Source: Deltaproteobacteria bacterium (GTDB lineage: Bacteria > Myxococcota_C > UBA6777). Taken from it: a stretch of DNA of 64,000 nt. This document shows positions 62,577 through 64,000 of the stretch, piece by piece; position 1 is the stretch's first letter, and each line of letters begins with the position of its first letter. The position numbers were made by a program, and so were the translations under genes. Where the stretch lies: assembly GCA_002731275.1 (NCBI GenBank), contig PCBK01000033.1:24752-88751 (forward strand), given 5' to 3'. A model generated the notes under the pieces. It saw only the letters and a program-made list of their open reading frames with translations, searched no databases and was not told the origin of the DNA.

Positions 62577-62616
62577 AGATGCCAATCCTGCATGATGAAA
62601 GACTCAAAAGAGAGAT

Positions 62617-62690
62617 ACTTTTTGCTCATCAGGCATGATAACAAAAAGTCACTTTCTCATAAAGGTTGCGGCACCATGAACAAAAAGTCA
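62617..62690. repeat. Direct and inverted CAAAAAGT repeats upstream of the lipoprotein triad
   Basis: CAAAAAGTCA occurs at 62642-62651 and again at 62681-62690, 39 bases apart; ACTTTTTG at 62617-62624 is the inverse of the first with a 17-base loop. The block sits between gcvH (stop at 62707) and the triad (start 62576), where the triad's promoter must lie. It could be an operator or, less likely, a gcvH terminator hairpin; no clear -35/-10 pair was recognised. Confidence 0.4.
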
Positions 62691-62706
62691 AACCCGACGA
62701 ATGGGA

Positions 62707-63084
62707 TTAACTCTCGACCTGTGTTTTGTATGTGTCGGCAGTCAGAAGACCTTCGAATTGGGAAGCATCAGAGGCTTCGATATTGACCAACCAGCCTTCA
62801 CCGTAGGGATCGCTGTTGACGGTCTCAGGTGAGGCATCGAGGGAGGTGTTGACGGAGACGATTTTTCCGGACATGGGCGCGTAGATGTCGGAGACAGTCT
62901 TGACGGATTCAATCGTCGCGATGACCTGTCCAGCTTCGACTTCTTCGCCGGGCTCAGCAGTGTATTCGATAAAAACGACGTCACCAAGTTGATCTTGCGC
63001 AAAATCTGTGATGCCGATGGTTCCAGAATCAACTTTGATCCATTCGTGTTCTTTTGTGTACTTGAGTTCTGCTGGAATATTCAT
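62707..63084 (-). CDS. gcvH: Glycine cleavage system H protein
   Basis: A 125-residue lipoyl carrier of the glycine cleavage complex, shuttling the aminomethyl group between the P, T and L proteins. The lipoylation site is K62 in ESVKTVSD, and other signatures are KYTKEHEWIKV, GITDFAQDQLGD and GWLVNIEASD. AGGAGG is close before the ATG (four to five bases). It lies 34 bases after gcvT on the same strand, as in the usual gcvT-gcvH order; gcvP would be expected further on but the next gene downstream is the lipoprotein triad, so it must be elsewhere. Confidence 0.97.
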   Translation of the reverse strand: MNIPAELKYTKEHEWIKVDSGTIGITDFAQDQLGDVVFIEYTAEPGEEVEAGQVIATIESVKTVSDIYAPMSGKIVSVNTSLDASPETVNSDPYGEGWLVNIEASDASQFEGLLTADTYKTQVES

Positions 63085-63118
63085 AAGACCTCCTGAGATT
63101 CAGATGTGTCCAGTATTG

Positions 63119-64000
63119 TTAAGGACGATAGAAAGGCGTTTTGACCACGCGGACAGATAATTTTTTGTTTCGGATCTCCACCTTCAGCTCACTGCCGGGT
63201 TTGGCAAAGTGAGGTTTGGCGGGGACATATCCAATGCCGATGGACTTGCCGAGACTTGGTGCGAACCCACCGGAGGTCAGCTCGCCGATTTCCTCGGAAC
63301 CATCAGCGCTAAAGAGTTTGTAGTGACTACGAGGTACACCTCTGTCGATCATCTCGATTCCAACGAGGCGACGAGGTGGTTTGGATTCCATTTGCTCGAC
63401 AAGCACGTCACGTCCATTGAAGTCACCTTTTTTGGGCTTCACGGTCCAGCTCAAACCTGCCTCGATGGGTGTTGTCGTCTCGTCGATATCGTTTCCATAG
63501 AGAGGATAACGCATCTCCATACGCAGGGTATCACGGGCACCCAGGCCACATGCCATGATTTGATCTTGTGCACCTTCCTCGAAGAGCGCGTTCCAAAAAT
63601 CAACAGCGCGATCAGCAGGCACAAAGACCTCAAATCCATCTTCACCAGTGTATCCTGTGCACGCCAACATACATCCGTCAATCCCTGAGAGGGTCGCTTC
63701 GACGAGGCGGTTTTTTGGGACATCGGTCAGATCTTGGCCAGCCATACGTCCAAGGACACCGCGGGCCTTTGGCCCTTGTACAGCGAGCAAAGCCCACTTG
63801 TCGCCAGCATCAGGATGGGTCAATGTGACATCTTCACCTTCGCGGATGTTGTCGCAAAACCACTTGTAGTCTTTCTCACGATTGGCACCGTTGATCACGA
63901 TCAAGAAGTCATTATCACCACGACGATAGAAGATCCCATCGTCCACGATGCCACCCTCAGGGTAACAGATAGGTGAATAACAGGCTTCTCCTTCAGCGAG
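63119..64000 (-). CDS. gcvT: Aminomethyltransferase (glycine cleavage T protein), 5' end cut by the window
   Basis: The C-terminal 293 residues of GcvT, which transfers the methylene group from H protein to tetrahydrofolate. The reading frame runs off the window edge with no stop, and the missing N-terminal part should be 70-90 residues. Motifs include EGGIVDDGIFYRRG, NREKDYKWFCDNI, VQGPKARGVLGRM, CTGYTGEDGFEVFVP, DTLRMEMRYPLYGNDID, GLSWTVKPKKGDFNGRDVL and the final GIGYVP segment. The GTG at 63946 is internal and not the start. It is followed by gcvH after 34 bases; any glycine riboswitch would be outside the window. Confidence 0.95.
   Translation of the reverse strand, partial: LAEGEACYSPICYPEGGIVDDGIFYRRGDNDFLIVINGANREKDYKWFCDNIREGEDVTLTHPDAGDKWALLAVQGPKARGVLGRMAGQDLTDVPKNRLVEATLSGIDGCMLACTGYTGEDGFEVFVPADRAVDFWNALFEEGAQDQIMACGLGARDTLRMEMRYPLYGNDIDETTTPIEAGLSWTVKPKKGDFNGRDVLVEQMESKPPRRLVGIEMIDRGVPRSHYKLFSADGSEEIGELTSGGFAPSLGKSIGIGYVPAKPHFAKPGSELKVEIRNKKLSVRVVKTPFYRP

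Overview
The window looks like chromosomal DNA of a Gram-negative, predatory- or myxobacterium-like member of the Myxococcota (old Deltaproteobacteria). This is inferred from gene content: four eukaryotic-type Ser/Thr kinases (three with a transmembrane anchor, two of these with PEGA repeats), two FHA proteins, an AgmX/PglI-type protein, DUF4388 plus J-domain fusion, an NtrC-type sigma-54 activator, outer-membrane receptors and many Cys-rich lipoproteins, two with DCDG-type metal-binding repeats. Base composition is near 50% GC and fairly even. No rRNA, tRNA, CRISPR array, insertion sequence or prophage was seen. Most genes are preceded by a clear AGGAG-type ribosome site, which was used to correct many starts. 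Classical intrinsic terminators are nearly absent.

Layout. 1-160: tandem hairpin repeat. 0.2-3.7 kb: NtrC-type regulator and a zinc-ribbon Ser/Thr kinase. 3.9-11.5 kb (minus strand): small unknown protein, pdxH, a repeat lipoprotein with UnbV-like end, a 5'-nucleotidase lipoprotein, a DCDG-repeat lipoprotein and a metallo-beta-lactamase-fold hydrolase. 11.6-16 kb: an FHA protein and, convergent to it, a giant FHA / Gly-Pro repeat / CpaF-like ATPase whose ATPase motifs are degraded. 16.2-19.4 kb: promoter, HdrD-like iron-sulfur membrane protein and M28 peptidase. 19.4-25.4 kb (minus): DUF4388-DnaJ protein, small membrane protein plus START-like protein, a Met/Asn/Gln-rich protein with an RTX-type DLDGDG domain, and an M19 dipeptidase. 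25.8-28.7 kb: zinc-protease/TolB-propeller/beta-barrel fusion. 28.7-43.8 kb: three more Ser/Thr kinases, an enlarged RecX, a TonB-dependent receptor, a band-7 protein and an AgmX/PglI protein. 43.9-46.8 kb: Cys-rich lipoprotein lipase. 47.1-48.7 kb: fumarylacetoacetate hydrolase family protein and maleylacetoacetate isomerase (end of tyrosine breakdown). 49.1-52.8 kb: hybrid histidine kinase, GNAT-like protein, thiE. 52.9-56.9 kb: two ferredoxins followed by a three-subunit proton-pumping transhydrogenase. 57-62.6 kb (minus): three lipoprotein genes joined by two ATGA overlaps. 62.7-64 kb: gcvH and the 3' part of gcvT.

How it fits together. The window is dominated by cell-surface and signalling functions (kinases that would sense through extracytoplasmic PEGA domains, FHA readers, lipoproteins, beta-barrel proteins), mixed with housekeeping metabolism (PLP, thiamine, glycine cleavage, NADPH supply, aromatic amino-acid breakdown). 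The most unusual items are the FHA-linked CpaF-like protein that appears to have lost its catalytic residues, the transhydrogenase alpha-2 subunit carrying a signal peptide plus a KTTKAA repeat, the RecX with a triplicated last repeat, the translationally coupled lipoprotein triad, and a dispersed structured repeat whose two copies show a compensatory stem change.
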